DNA of 64,000 nucleotides. Source: Massilia sp. YIM B02763. Lineage in GTDB: Bacteria > Pseudomonadota > Gammaproteobacteria > Burkholderiales > Burkholderiaceae_D. Within the stretch, counting starts at the first letter, position 1. Every line of letters begins with the position of its first letter. The position numbers and the translations under genes are program-made. The notes below the pieces were generated by a model. It ran no database searches and was not told the DNA's origin. It saw only the letters and a program-made list of their open reading frames with translations. The stretch spans positions 1-64,000 of the forward strand of contig NZ_JASNRD010000019.1 of NCBI RefSeq assembly GCF_030412015.1. The letters run 5' to 3'. Shown piece after piece: positions 55,909 to 64,000 of the stretch.

Positions 55909-56793
55909 CTAGCGGCTGGGCAGGAACTTGGCCGGATCGACCGGCTTGCCCTGCTGGCGTATTTCGAAATGCAGTTTGACCGTGTCGGTATCCGAATTGC
56001 CCATTTCCGCGATCACCTGGCCCTTGGTCACATTCTGACCTTCCTTGACCACGATCGTTCGGTTGTGTGCATAAGCCGACAACAGGCTGTTGCTGTGCTT
56101 GACGATCACGAGATTACCATATCCGCGGATGCCGCTGCCCGCATACATCACCTTTCCCGACCCGGCCGCCATCACCTGCTGGCCCAGCCTGCCCGCGATG
56201 TCGATGCCCTTGTTCTTGCCTTCGTCGAAGGTGGCGACGATGCGGCCGTCGGACGGCCACATCCAGCTCAGTTTCTCGTCGTCGCTGGCGGTGACGGTGC
56301 TGCCGGCGGCGATGCCGGTCACCTTTTCCGCCTTCGGATTGTCTTCCTTCTGGGCCAGGGCGGCATCGCTGTAAGGCTTCTTGGCACCATTCGGCTCCGT
56401 CTTCCTGGGCGGCGCGGCCGGCTTGTCGGCGCCCGGCATGGCGATCGGGTTCGTCACGACGGCATTCCCGCCCCGTTCCGGCGGCGCCACCTTCAGCACC
56501 TGGCCGACCTTGATGTCGTCCGGATCGGAAAGATTGTTCCAGGCCACCAGGTCGCGGTAGTTCTGGCCATGGTCCAGCGCGATGCGCAGCAGCGTGTCGC
56601 CGCGGCGCACGGTATAGGTGCCGGCGGCATCCGGGCGGGTGTCCTCTGCCGGCGGCGCGGCGGGACGCGGGCGCGAAATGGCGACGGACGAGGTCGGACG
56701 ATCGATCACGGGGGCGACACGGGTCTCGGTACTGCAGGCGGACAGCACGCCAAGACTAAGGGTCAACAGGGCTAAACGGGGCGTTGGTTTCAT
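55909..56793 (-). CDS. nlpD: Murein hydrolase activator NlpD
   Basis: A 294-aa outer-membrane lipoprotein (lipobox VLSAC, Cys20). A LysM domain (about 58-105, YTVRRGDTLLRIALDHGQNYRDL) binds peptidoglycan. The C-terminal M23 domain (about 185-290) has lost zinc ligands: the usual H of HxGxD is Asn in NKGIDIAG, and the HxH pair is LHFE only. NlpD is therefore an activator of AmiC-type amidases in septum splitting, not a peptidase. It sits just before rpoS as in E. coli. Confidence 0.96.
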   Translation of the reverse strand: MKPTPRLALLTLSLGVLSACSTETRVAPVIDRPTSSVAISRPRPAAPPAEDTRPDAAGTYTVRRGDTLLRIALDHGQNYRDLVAWNNLSDPDDIKVGQVLKVAPPERGGNAVVTNPIAMPGADKPAAPPRKTEPNGAKKPYSDAALAQKEDNPKAEKVTGIAAGSTVTASDDEKLSWMWPSDGRIVATFDEGKNKGIDIAGRLGQQVMAAGSGKVMYAGSGIRGYGNLVIVKHSNSLLSAYAHNRTIVVKEGQNVTKGQVIAEMGNSDTDTVKLHFEIRQQGKPVDPAKFLPSR

Positions 56794-56825
56794 TCTCTCT
56801 TAATTCTGTTACAACATTCTGGCAT

Positions 56826-57674
56826 TCAGGCGATGCCTGGCCGCAGCGGAACGAAATGGCAGCTTTCCAGCGTCTCGCTGGTCCATTCCGACTTGCCGGT
56901 GCGGGTAATACGCTGCAGGTGCTGGACCTGCGCGCCGACGGGGGCCACGAGGCGGGCACCGATGGCCATCTGCTCGAGCAGTGCGCGCGGCACGTCGAGT
57001 CCGGCCGCCGCGAGGATGATGCCGTCGAACGGGGCCACCTGCGGGAGCCCAAGCATACCATCTCCGTACTGTAAACGCAGGTTAGCGATACGCAAGGGCC
57101 GTAAATTCGCCTTGGCGAGCTCGTGCAGCGGCTTGATCCGCTCGATCGAATACACCTCTTTCGCCACGCAGGCCAGCACGGCGGCCTGGTAGCCGCAGCC
57201 GGTGCCGATCTCGAGCACGCGCTCCAGCGGACGGCCGCTCCCCTTCAGCAACTCGATCATGCGGGCCACGATGTAGGGCTGCGAAATCGTCTGGTTGTGG
57301 CCGATCGGCAGCGATACGTCGGCATAGGCCTGGGCCGACAGCGCCTCCTCGATGAACAGGTGGCGCGGCACGGTTTCCAGCGCCACCAGCACCTGCGGAT
57401 CCTTGACGCCCTGGCGCGCCACGCGCGCGGCCATGGCGCGGCGCGGCGCCTCGGTGGCCATCAGGTCGGACCTGGCCAGCGTCTGCTGCGGCTGTGGCGG
57501 CTGCGCGCCCGCCTGCGGCTTGGCCGCGCCCGGCGCCGGGCCGGCCTGGTTCGAGCGCGCGTTCTGGGTCGCCGTCTGCGGCGTGGCCACGGGCGCCGGC
57601 GCAGCAGGCTTTCGCGTCGTCCCGCCCGTCACCGACGACAGGGGCAAGGGAAAATTGCTGCGCTTCTCGCTCAT
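56826..57674 (-). CDS. pcm: Protein-L-isoaspartate O-methyltransferase
   Basis: A 282-aa protein-repair enzyme that methylates isoaspartyl residues. The SAM motif is [16 protein letters not shown] and post-motif segments [10 protein letters not shown] and [10 protein letters not shown] are typical. The catalytic core starts at about residue 70 ([16 protein letters not shown]); before it lies a 65-residue Pro/Ala/Gln-rich extension absent from E. coli Pcm (208 aa). The start overlaps the surE stop by 4 bases (ATGA). The surE-pcm-nlpD-rpoS order is the classical one. Confidence 0.95.
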   Translation of the reverse strand: MSEKRSNFPLPLSSVTGGTTRKPAAPAPVATPQTATQNARSNQAGPAPGAAKPQAGAQPPQPQQTLARSDLMATEAPRRAMAARVARQGVKDPQVLVALETVPRHLFIEEALSAQAYADVSLPIGHNQTISQPYIVARMIELLKGSGRPLERVLEIGTGCGYQAAVLACVAKEVYSIERIKPLHELAKANLRPLRIANLRLQYGDGMLGLPQVAPFDGIILAAAGLDVPRALLEQMAIGARLVAPVGAQVQHLQRITRTGKSEWTSETLESCHFVPLRPGIA

Positions 57675-58408
57675 CCCAACCCCCGCCGCAGCAAGTCGAG
57701 CTGTTCGCGGTGCGTGAGGTCGACCTGCAAGGGCGTGATCGACACATTGCCGCCGGCGGTCGCGTGGAAATCGGTACCCTCGCCCGCATCGCGACAGGCG
57801 CCGGGCGCACCGATCCAGTAGATTTCCCGGCCGCGCGGATCCTGGCCGCGGATCACAGGCTCGGATTGGTGGCGCCGGCCCAGCCGGGTCGGCACCAGCG
57901 CGCCCATGTTTTCATATGGCAAATTCGGGATGTTCACGTTCAGCAGGAACGGCGAATCGATCAGGTCGAAGCGGCGCTGCACGATGTCGCGCGCCACCCG
58001 CGCCGCCGATTCCACCTCGGACCAGCCGCCATGCACCTGCGAAAAGGCGATCGCCGGGATGCCGAACAGGTAGGCCTCGGTCGCGGCGGCCACCGTGCCC
58101 GAATAGAGCGTGTCGTCGCCCATGTTCTGGCCGTTGTTGATGCCGGAGACGACGAGGTCCGGACGATAGTCGAGCAGCCCCGTCAATGCGATGTGCACGC
58201 AATCGGTCGGGGTGCCGTTGACAAAATAAAAACCGTTGGCAGCCTTCGACACCGACAGCGGACGGTCCAGCGACAGCGAATTGGACGCGCCCGACCGGTT
58301 GCTGTCGGGGGCGACCACCACGATGTCGGCGACCGGCGCGAGCGCGGCGGCCAGGGCCTGGATGCCGGGGGCAAGATAGCCGTCGTCGTTACTGATAAGG
58401 ATACGCAT
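57671..58408 (-). CDS. surE: 5'/3'-nucleotidase SurE
   Basis: A 245-aa metal-dependent survival nucleotidase. [19 protein letters not shown] carries the metal ligands (the Asp pair in NDDG), [15 protein letters not shown] the Ser/Asn ligands, and [26 protein letters not shown] the ligand Asn. The length matches the family. It is the first gene of the rpoS block and is separated by 117 bases from the TIR/ATPase operon upstream. Confidence 0.97.
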   Translation of the reverse strand: MRILISNDDGYLAPGIQALAAALAPVADIVVVAPDSNRSGASNSLSLDRPLSVSKAANGFYFVNGTPTDCVHIALTGLLDYRPDLVVSGINNGQNMGDDTLYSGTVAAATEAYLFGIPAIAFSQVHGGWSEVESAARVARDIVQRRFDLIDSPFLLNVNIPNLPYENMGALVPTRLGRRHQSEPVIRGQDPRGREIYWIGAPGACRDAGEGTDFHATAGGNVSITPLQVDLTHREQLDLLRRGLG

Positions 58409-58525
58409 GCCGCGATTTTACCTGAAGCAACGGCCAGTTCACCCCATCGCGCTGCACATTTATTACACAACTGCGTGCACAACCGCGCCCGCCGCACGGG
58501 CCGGCGCAACGCGCGAAACAGGCCG

Positions 58526-60139
58526 TCAGCCGGCCACCAGCGGCCGTCCGCCGGCCGCCTGGATCAGGGCGCCTTCGAGGGACGAGACCTCGTCCTCGGT
58601 GAAGGCCAGCAGCGCATCCTTGTCGCCTTCCTGCAGGTAGACCTGCTTGATCATCGCCGCCGCCCGTCGCCGTAGCGGATGCGCCACACTCGGGCGCAGG
58701 ACGCGGCTGCGCAGGCTGTCGGCCAGCGCGCGCGCCTCCCGCGGACTGCGGCTGTCGATCAGTTCCTGCAGGCGCGACAGGGCTTCGTCGAGCACCTCGG
58801 CCCCGGCCGCCGCGCCGCTGCCGGCCGCGCCGCCCACCGGCGCCTCGGTGCCCGCGCCGTCGCCGCTCCCGGCCGGCACGTCGCCGGCGCGGCGCGCGCC
58901 CGGATGGCCGCGCGTGCCCTCTTCCATCGCGTGCAAGCCGGCTTCCAGCGCGATCACGTGCTGCTCGATGCGGCGCGCCGCCTCCAGTTCGCCGTGCTGG
59001 CCCAGGTACAGGTGGCCCAGGCGCGCCAGTTCGCGCACCATGCTCGAGGCCTGCGGATCGGCGGCGCGGCGGCGCAAGGCCTCGGCCGCCTGCAGCAGGC
59101 GCACTTCGGCCAGGGGGCGCCACGGGAAATGGCCGGGTTCCAGCCATTCGAGCAAGGCCTCGATGCCGCGCAGCGGGCCCAGGCGGTCGCCCTGGCCCGG
59201 ATGCGCGCGCCCGCTCGGCAGCGGCGCGCCGAGGATGGCGGCCTGCGGCAACTGCACCTCGTCGAGGTAGCTGTCGAGCGTCACGCTGGCCAGGCCGTAG
59301 CTTTCCCCCAGCATCTTTTCCAGCGTCGCCTGGTAGCCCCGCACGCCGCGGCTCGCATCGCCCAGGCGCCAGCGGCGCCGTCCCTCGCCCGCCGCCTCCA
59401 CCGGGGCGGGCAGCGGATAGACCAGCAGCGGACGCTGTTCGTCCTCGTGGCTGCAGCGGTAGTCGAGGGCGCGCGCGACCACGCCGCGCAGGCCGTCCAG
59501 GCTGCGCGGGTCGGGCGTGAACAGGCCGACCATCTTGTCGGGCAGGAGCGCCGTGCAGACACTGGCAGCCGCCGAGCGTCCGCTGCGGCAGTCGATCAGC
59601 ACGTGGGCAAAGCGCCCGGCCAGGCGCGCGGCGAAGGCGCGGAACAGCCCCGGACAGGCGCCGAACAGGCCGTCCCAGTCGAGCCGGTCGACGCGTTCGC
59701 CGTAGCTGTCGTCGAGGCGGCCGGCGCGCATCAGGTACAGGGGGCGGCTGTCGTCGACGCGTTCGATGTAGTCGTCCCAATCGAGGGCATCGAGCACGCG
59801 CGCGGCCTGCGCGGCGGCCGCGCCGTCGGTGGAGCGCAGCGGCCGCGCGTGGGACGCCGCCTTGTCCAGGCCCTCGCGGCAGGCCTCGAACAGTTCGAGC
59901 ACGCCGCCGCGCAGGTTGCCGGACGCTTGGCCGGTCGCGCCGAAGTAGTGGTGCAGGCCGGGCGCTTCGAGGTCCCAGTCGATCATCAGCACCGGTGTCC
60001 TTGCCCCTTCGCGCCCGGCCAGCAGCCAGGCCGCGTGCACGAGGGCGAGGCTGCGCGCGGGCGCGCTGTCGTAGGAATAGAACGTCGTCACTTGGCCAAC
60101 GGATGCGTCCGGTCTTGCGGTGATGCGGTTGGTTTCCAT
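58526..60139 (-). CDS. KGGVGR-variant MinD/ParA-like ATPase protein with a replaced P-loop
   Basis: A 537-aa protein. The start at 60139 has AGGAG upstream. The N-terminal 250 residues follow the MinD/ParA-like AAA proteins with a KGGVGR P-loop, usually written FYSYKGGVGRSLALxNxA then VLxIDWDLEAPGLHxYF. Here residues 18-32 read TTFYSYDSAPARSLA: the KGGVGR is replaced by DSAPAR, removing the Lys and all Gly, though the rest (LMIDWDLEAPGLHHYF at 51-66, FAHVLIDCRSG near 180) is kept. No frameshift is seen. Residues 380-537 are helical with a Gly/Ala-rich linker (about 435-465) and resemble an effector-binding repeat region. It follows the TIR gene by 8 bases. ATP binding is probably lost or altered. 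Confidence 0.8.
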   Translation of the reverse strand: METNRITARPDASVGQVTTFYSYDSAPARSLALVHAAWLLAGREGARTPVLMIDWDLEAPGLHHYFGATGQASGNLRGGVLELFEACREGLDKAASHARPLRSTDGAAAAQAARVLDALDWDDYIERVDDSRPLYLMRAGRLDDSYGERVDRLDWDGLFGACPGLFRAFAARLAGRFAHVLIDCRSGRSAAASVCTALLPDKMVGLFTPDPRSLDGLRGVVARALDYRCSHEDEQRPLLVYPLPAPVEAAGEGRRRWRLGDASRGVRGYQATLEKMLGESYGLASVTLDSYLDEVQLPQAAILGAPLPSGRAHPGQGDRLGPLRGIEALLEWLEPGHFPWRPLAEVRLLQAAEALRRRAADPQASSMVRELARLGHLYLGQHGELEAARRIEQHVIALEAGLHAMEEGTRGHPGARRAGDVPAGSGDGAGTEAPVGGAAGSGAAAGAEVLDEALSRLQELIDSRSPREARALADSLRSRVLRPSVAHPLRRRAAAMIKQVYLQEGDKDALLAFTEDEVSSLEGALIQAAGGRPLVAG

Positions 60140-60147
60140 AGGGCTCC

Positions 60148-60756
60148 TCATTTTTTTGGGAAGGTAGGATCCGGTATCTCGCGCCATGGGGGTGGGACAT
60201 CGGGGAGCACGAATTGGTTGCAGTCATGCCCCGGCGGCGTGCACTTTTTCAGGTACTGGTAGTGGGTGACGATCCGCCGGACCATCTTGGCGATGTCGGG
60301 CAGGAATTCCGGGTTCGACTTCAAGTCGGCCGTCGCCATCGTGAAGCGGGAGAAATCGACGTAGAACGCGGCTTCGCTGACCTGGGGCGGCAGGCGCTCC
60401 GGGTGCCGGGTCATGATCACCGGGATGATCAGCCGGCTGGGCAGCGGATACCAGGTGGCTCGCTCGGCTTCGAGCAGGCGCATGGCGGCGTACTCGCGCC
60501 GCGTGTACGCGTGGGCCTCGTACTTCGGGGTATAGATCAGCACCATGCAGACGCTCTCGCACATCGCGCGCGCGATCTTGCGGTCGAGGTCGTCGCCGCC
60601 GCCGAGCTGCTCGGAATCGACGAACAATTCGTCCTCGTCGTCGAAATACGGCTCGAGATAGCAGCGCAGCGCATCGGCCAGCGTGGTCTTGAAGCGCTGC
60701 ATGAGCTCGTGCCGGCCATGGGCATAGCTGAAAAAACAGCCGTAGCGGATCGTCAT
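60148..60756 (-). CDS. TIR-domain protein
   Basis: A 202-aa protein. The start at 60756 has GGAGGGAGAGG just upstream; an ATG at 60771 lies within that site and is less likely. The first 150 residues form a TIR domain: YGCFFSYAHGRHELMQRF (beta-A), FDDEDELFVDSEQLGGGDDLDRKIARAM (BB-loop region), VCMVLIYTPKY (beta-D) and AYTRREYAAM, in which Glu88 is at the place of the catalytic Glu of NAD-cleaving TIRs. No helix or second domain is seen; the C-terminal 50 residues are Pro-rich. It is the first gene of a two-gene operon with the ATPase-like gene. NADase activity is inferred. Confidence 0.83.
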   Translation of the reverse strand: MTIRYGCFFSYAHGRHELMQRFKTTLADALRCYLEPYFDDEDELFVDSEQLGGGDDLDRKIARAMCESVCMVLIYTPKYEAHAYTRREYAAMRLLEAERATWYPLPSRLIIPVIMTRHPERLPPQVSEAAFYVDFSRFTMATADLKSNPEFLPDIAKMVRRIVTHYQYLKKCTPPGHDCNQFVLPDVPPPWREIPDPTFPKK

Positions 60757-60893
60757 CGCCTCTCCCTCCATTCATCTACCGCTGGGACTGGAAGACTCTA
60801 GCAACTCACCCGTACTGCATGTTGCGGGAACGCAGAAGGCCGAATGGGCCCATAATCCGATATTTACGTATCCGATAACAGGGAGAGAGAGAC

Positions 60894-61868
60894 ATGAAAG
60901 CCGTCGTCTGCAGGAACTGGGGGCCGCCGGACAGCCTGGCGCTGGAAGAGGTGCCGGACCCGCAGCCGGGGCCGGACCAGGTGGTCGTCGAGGTCAGGGC
61001 CGCCGGCGTCAATTTCCCCGACGTGCTGACCGTCCAGGGCAAGTACCAGGTCAAGCCGCCGCTCCCTTTTATCCCCGGCAACGAGTTCGCCGGCATCGTG
61101 CGCACCGTCGGGCCGGGCGTCACGGCGTTCGGCCCGGGCGACCGCGTGATCGGCTTCACCCGTACCGGCGCCTTCGCCGAACTGGCGCTGGCGCCCGTGT
61201 CCACGCTCGTGCCCATGCCCGCCGGCATGGACTTCGACGTGGCCGCCTCCGTCACCCTCACCTACGGGACGGCGCACCATGCGCTGGCCGACCGCGGGGC
61301 CCTGCAGCCCGGCGAGACGCTGCTGGTGCTGGGCGCGGCCGGCGGCGTCGGCCTGGCCGCGGTCGAGATCGGCAAGGCGCTGGGCGCGCGCGTGATCGCG
61401 GCGGCATCGAGCGCCGACAAGCTGGCCGTGTGCCGCGAATGCGGCGCCGACGTGTTGATCGACTATGAACGCGACGACTTGCGCGAGGCGATCCGCGCCG
61501 CCACCGACGGCCGCGGGCCGGACGTCATCGTCGATCCGGTCGGCGGCATCTACAGCGAGCCCGCGCTGCGCTCGATCGCCTGGCGCGGACGCCACCTCGT
61601 GGTCGGCTTCGCCAACGGCGCGATCCCGCAGGTGCCGTGGAACGTGATGCTGCTCAAGGGCGCTTCGGTGATGGGCGTGTTCTGGGGCGATTTCCAGCGC
61701 AAGGAGCCGGCCGCCAACGCGCAGGCGATGCGCACGATGCTGGACTGGATGATGGAAGGGAAGCTGCGGCCGCTGGTGTCGAAGCGCTATGCGCTGGCGG
61801 ACACCGCGCACGCGCTGGAAGACATGGCGGCGCGGCGGGTGCTGGGCAAGGTCATTGTGGCACCGTAG
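60894..61868 (+). CDS. NADPH:quinone oxidoreductase (medium-chain dehydrogenase family)
   Basis: A 324-aa zinc-free medium-chain reductase. The N-terminal catalytic domain has AAGVNFPDVLTVQGKYQ and PGNEFAGIV; the Rossmann motif is LVLGAAGGVGLAAVEIGKALG (about 143-163). It lacks the Cys zinc ligands of alcohol dehydrogenases. Such enzymes (Qor/AdhP type) reduce quinones or enals with NADPH. GAGAGAG precedes the ATG. It is read divergently from the TIR operon. The stop TAG lies in a GTAGGGTGGAC repeat. Confidence 0.92.
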   Translation: MKAVVCRNWGPPDSLALEEVPDPQPGPDQVVVEVRAAGVNFPDVLTVQGKYQVKPPLPFIPGNEFAGIVRTVGPGVTAFGPGDRVIGFTRTGAFAELALAPVSTLVPMPAGMDFDVAASVTLTYGTAHHALADRGALQPGETLLVLGAAGGVGLAAVEIGKALGARVIAAASSADKLAVCRECGADVLIDYERDDLREAIRAATDGRGPDVIVDPVGGIYSEPALRSIAWRGRHLVVGFANGAIPQVPWNVMLLKGASVMGVFWGDFQRKEPAANAQAMRTMLDWMMEGKLRPLVSKRYALADTAHALEDMAARRVLGKVIVAP

Positions 61869-61893
61869 GGTGGACGGCTCCGCCGTCCACGCG
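61865..61893. repeat. Half copy of the GTAGGGTGGAC dispersed element
   Basis: GTAGGGTGGACGGCTCCGCC then GTCCACGCG, a hairpin with 9-bp arms. The TAG at 61866-61868 is the quinone oxidoreductase stop codon. Confidence 0.85.
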
Positions 61894-61937
61894 GTGATCG
61901 TTGACGGCTCCTTGCCCGTGCTCGATATCGGTTCGCA

Positions 61938-62069
61938 GGGGTCAGAGCCCGGTTCTTCTTTCAAAGGGCTCTGCCCCCGGTGTTCAGCCGCAAAGCCGAA
62001 CCCGGCTGATCGACGGCAGGCAACTCCGGGGTCAGAGCCCTTTTAACAGCAACACCGGGCTCTGACCCC
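61938..62069. repeat. Clustered GGGGTCAGAGCCC repeats, two direct and two inverted
   Basis: GGGGTCAGAGCCC occurs at 61938-61950 and 62028-62040; inverted copies are GGGCTCTGCCCC (imperfect, 61966-61977) and GGGCTCTGACCCC (62057-62069). The layout of alternating orientation resembles REP clusters linked to REP-associated transposases, although no such gene is present. The last copy shares a base with the helicase stop codon. Confidence 0.82.
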
Positions 62070-64000
62070 TACGGCAGGTTCTTGAAGAAGGCGATCACCT
62101 CTTCCTGCACCCGCGTACGCTTGAACGGCGGCAGGCTCTGCCAGATGCGCCGGCCGTAGGGCTTGCTGATCACGCGCGGGTCGCACAGCATCAGCACGCC
62201 GCGGTCGTCGACGTCGCGTATCAGGCGGCCGGCGCCCTGCTTCAGGTTGATGATGGCTTCCGGCAGCGTGTGGTGGACAAAGCCGTTCATGCCCTTCTTT
62301 TCCATCACTTCGATGCGCGCGGCCAGCACCGGGTCGTCGGGCGGGGCGAACGGCAGCTTGTCGATGATCACCAGCGACAGCGCCTCGCCGCGCACGTCCA
62401 CGCCTTCCCAGAAGCTCTGGCTGCCCACCAGCACGGCATTGCCGGCGTTGCGGAAGGAATCGAGCAGCTCGGTACGGCCGCGCTCGCCCTGCACGAACAG
62501 GGGGAAGTCCAGGCCGCGGTCGGCGAATTCCTGGCGCAGGCGCTCGGCCACGCGGTTGACGGCGCGGATCGTCGTGCACAGGAAGAAGGTGCGCCCGCCG
62601 GCCGCCTCGATCACGGGCAGCGCCATGTCGACGACGGCGTCGGTATAGCCCATCGTGTTCGGCTCGGGCAGGCCGGTCGGCACGTACAGGATGCCCTGCT
62701 CCGGATAATTGAAGGGGCTGGGCCAGGTGTGGGCGGGCTCGCCCGTCATGCCGAGCTGGGCGGTGAAGTGCTTGAAGTCGTTCTTCACGGCCAGCGTCGC
62801 GGACGTGAAGATCCAGCTGCGCGGCGCGCCGGCGCGCTGGCCGGCGAAGATCGGCGCGATCGACAGCGGCGTCTTGTGCAGCTGCAGCGCGGAGGCGAAG
62901 GCCTCGACCCACAACACGGCGTCGTCGCCCTCGATCTCCTTGCCTTTCTTGGGCTCGGACTTCCAGGCCTTGTACTGTTCCAGCAGCTCGACGGCGCGCA
63001 CGCGGCACTGTTCCAGCGTCTCCGCGCGCTCGGCGTTTTCTTCCAGCACGTCGATCAGGCCTTCGAGTTCCTCCTTCAGCTTTTCCAGCGCCGGGAAGAA
63101 GCCGGAATCCGGCGCGATCTGGGGCAGCGACAGGCGCGTGCCGCTGTCCGGGAACGTGAGGCGCAGGTCGCGCGCCGCCTTTTCGACCGTCGTCACGGCC
63201 TTGGCCCAGTCGACGCCGGCGCGCGCGTGCGCCAGGCCTTCGGCCAGCACGTCGCGGCACAGCTCCAGCACCTGCGAAGTCGAGACCGAGGTGCCGAAGA
63301 ACAGCGTGGCCACTTCCGGCAGCTGGTGCGCCTCGTCGAAGATGATGGTATTGGCGGACGGCAGCAGCTCGGCCATGCCGCCTTCCTTGAGCGCCACGTC
63401 GGCGAAGAACAGGTGGTGGTTGACGACGACGACGTCGGCCTGCTGCGCCTCGCGGCGCGCCTTCATCACGAAGCAATCCTGGTAGTACTGGCATTCCTGC
63501 CCGAGGCAGTTCTCGCGCGTCGAGGTCACCAGGTTCCACACCGACGCCGTTTCCGGCACCTTGGTCAGCTCGGACTTGTCGCCCGACTGGCTCATCTTGA
63601 CGAAGCGCGAGATCTCGCGCAGGTGGCCGACGTCGTCGCGCGAGGTCAGGCGCCCGTTCGACAGCGTACGCTCCAGGTGGTAGTGGCAGACGTAGTTCGA
63701 GCGGCCCTTGAGCAGCGCCACCGAGACGGGCGCGCGCAAGGCGGCGCGCACGTTCGGGATGTCGCGCGAGAACAATTGGTCCTGCAGGTTCTTGGTCCCC
63801 GTCGAGACGATGGTCTTGCCGCCCCACAGCAGGGCCGGCACCAGGTAGGCGAAGGTCTTGCCCGTGCCGGTGCCGGCTTCGGCGATCAGGGTGCCCTGGG
63901 TGCCGATCGCGTGCGCGATGGCCTTGGCCATTTCGGTCTGCGACTGGCGCGGCTTGAAGCTGCCGACGGCGGGCGCGAGCGGGCCGCCGGCGCCGAAGAT
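62069..64000 (-). CDS. DinG/YoaA-family ATP-dependent DNA helicase, 5' end missing
   Basis: The 3' 643 codons are present; the gene enters from the right edge with FGAGGPLAPAVGSFKPRQSQTEMAKAIAHAIG, the usual start region of DinG/YoaA, so only a few residues are missing. Walker A is EAGTGTGKTFAYLVPA, the DEAH box is IIFDEAH, and VGSQSFWEGVDVRGE and GRLIRDVDDRG are late helicase motifs. The four Cys of the iron-sulfur cluster are in NYVCHYHLER, NCLGQECQYYQDC. These 5'-3' helicases unwind damaged or R-loop DNA. The length fits YoaA (about 640 aa) better than DinG (about 710). Confidence 0.95.
   Translation of the reverse strand: MFGAGGPLAPAVGSFKPRQSQTEMAKAIAHAIGTQGTLIAEAGTGTGKTFAYLVPALLWGGKTIVSTGTKNLQDQLFSRDIPNVRAALRAPVSVALLKGRSNYVCHYHLERTLSNGRLTSRDDVGHLREISRFVKMSQSGDKSELTKVPETASVWNLVTSTRENCLGQECQYYQDCFVMKARREAQQADVVVVNHHLFFADVALKEGGMAELLPSANTIIFDEAHQLPEVATLFFGTSVSTSQVLELCRDVLAEGLAHARAGVDWAKAVTTVEKAARDLRLTFPDSGTRLSLPQIAPDSGFFPALEKLKEELEGLIDVLEENAERAETLEQCRVRAVELLEQYKAWKSEPKKGKEIEGDDAVLWVEAFASALQLHKTPLSIAPIFAGQRAGAPRSWIFTSATLAVKNDFKHFTAQLGMTGEPAHTWPSPFNYPEQGILYVPTGLPEPNTMGYTDAVVDMALPVIEAAGGRTFFLCTTIRAVNRVAERLRQEFADRGLDFPLFVQGERGRTELLDSFRNAGNAVLVGSQSFWEGVDVRGEALSLVIIDKLPFAPPDDPVLAARIEVMEKKGMNGFVHHTLPEAIINLKQGAGRLIRDVDDRGVLMLCDPRVISKPYGRRIWQSLPPFKRTRVQEEVIAFFKNLP

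Noticed and set aside
59990-60139. A frameshift or sequencing error as the reason for the missing P-loop in the KGGVGR-like protein
   Set aside because: Both sides of the DSAPAR segment stay in the same frame with the expected residues, so a simple indel does not explain it.

Overview
This 64 kb window is GC-rich chromosomal DNA from a betaproteobacterium, most likely the Oxalobacteraceae (Massilia/Telluria/Duganella type). The evidence is two gene blocks in the order known from Betaproteobacteria: ndk-rlmN-pilW-rodZ-ispG-hisS-yfgM-bamB-der-hfq-hflX-hflK-hflC-hisZ-purA (46.7 kb down to 30.0 kb, minus strand) and surE-pcm-nlpD-rpoS-rlmD (58.4 kb down to 53.3 kb, minus strand). A PEP-CTERM protein, a bacteriophytochrome and many hybrid histidine kinases also fit. 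The genus is inferred, not proven.

Left part (1-9.4 kb), accessory: the 5' end of a secreted protein gene with two palindromes upstream, a ROK regulator, a MarR-EmrB-EmrA-NodT type tripartite export operon whose genes overlap by 4 bp, then two secreted alpha/beta hydrolases, the second resembling family I.5 lipases. 9.4-16.2 kb is a signalling island: a bacteriophytochrome with an Rcp1-like receiver just downstream, flanked by two hybrid histidine kinases. 16.5-19.1 kb holds a NERD/zinc-finger protein, a small HNH protein and an MFS exporter.

19.2-23.5 kb carries four identical tRNA-Asn(GUU) genes, all leftward, three with near-identical terminators. An acyl-CoA dehydrogenase-like gene, purT and a HAF-repeat PEP-CTERM gene lie between them; the last has no stop codon before the antisense tRNA. 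Then come an aromatic/aspartate aminotransferase, uvrB, two tandem FKBP lipoproteins, MarC and a phosphoribosyltransferase.

30-46.7 kb is core: purine and histidine metabolism, HflKC membrane protease regulators, Hfq, ribosome GTPases, outer-membrane assembly, isoprenoid synthesis, type IV pilus assembly and tRNA/rRNA modification. 47-53 kb (plus strand) has a Bax-inhibitor-1 protein, a DUF2946-like small protein next to a ZnuD-like TonB receptor, and an 891-aa PAS-GAF-GAF hybrid kinase. 53-58.4 kb is the stress block around rpoS.

The most unusual locus is 58.5-60.8 kb: a two-gene operon of a TIR-domain protein and a MinD/ParA-like protein of the KGGVGR-variant kind whose P-loop has been replaced (residues 24-29 read DSAPAR). 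It looks like a small conflict or signalling system with an ATPase that should not bind ATP normally. Two families of dispersed palindromic repeats run through the window: seven copies of a GTCGTCCC/GGGACGAC pair element and four copies of a GTAGGGTGGAC element, three of which contain the stop codon of the neighbouring gene.
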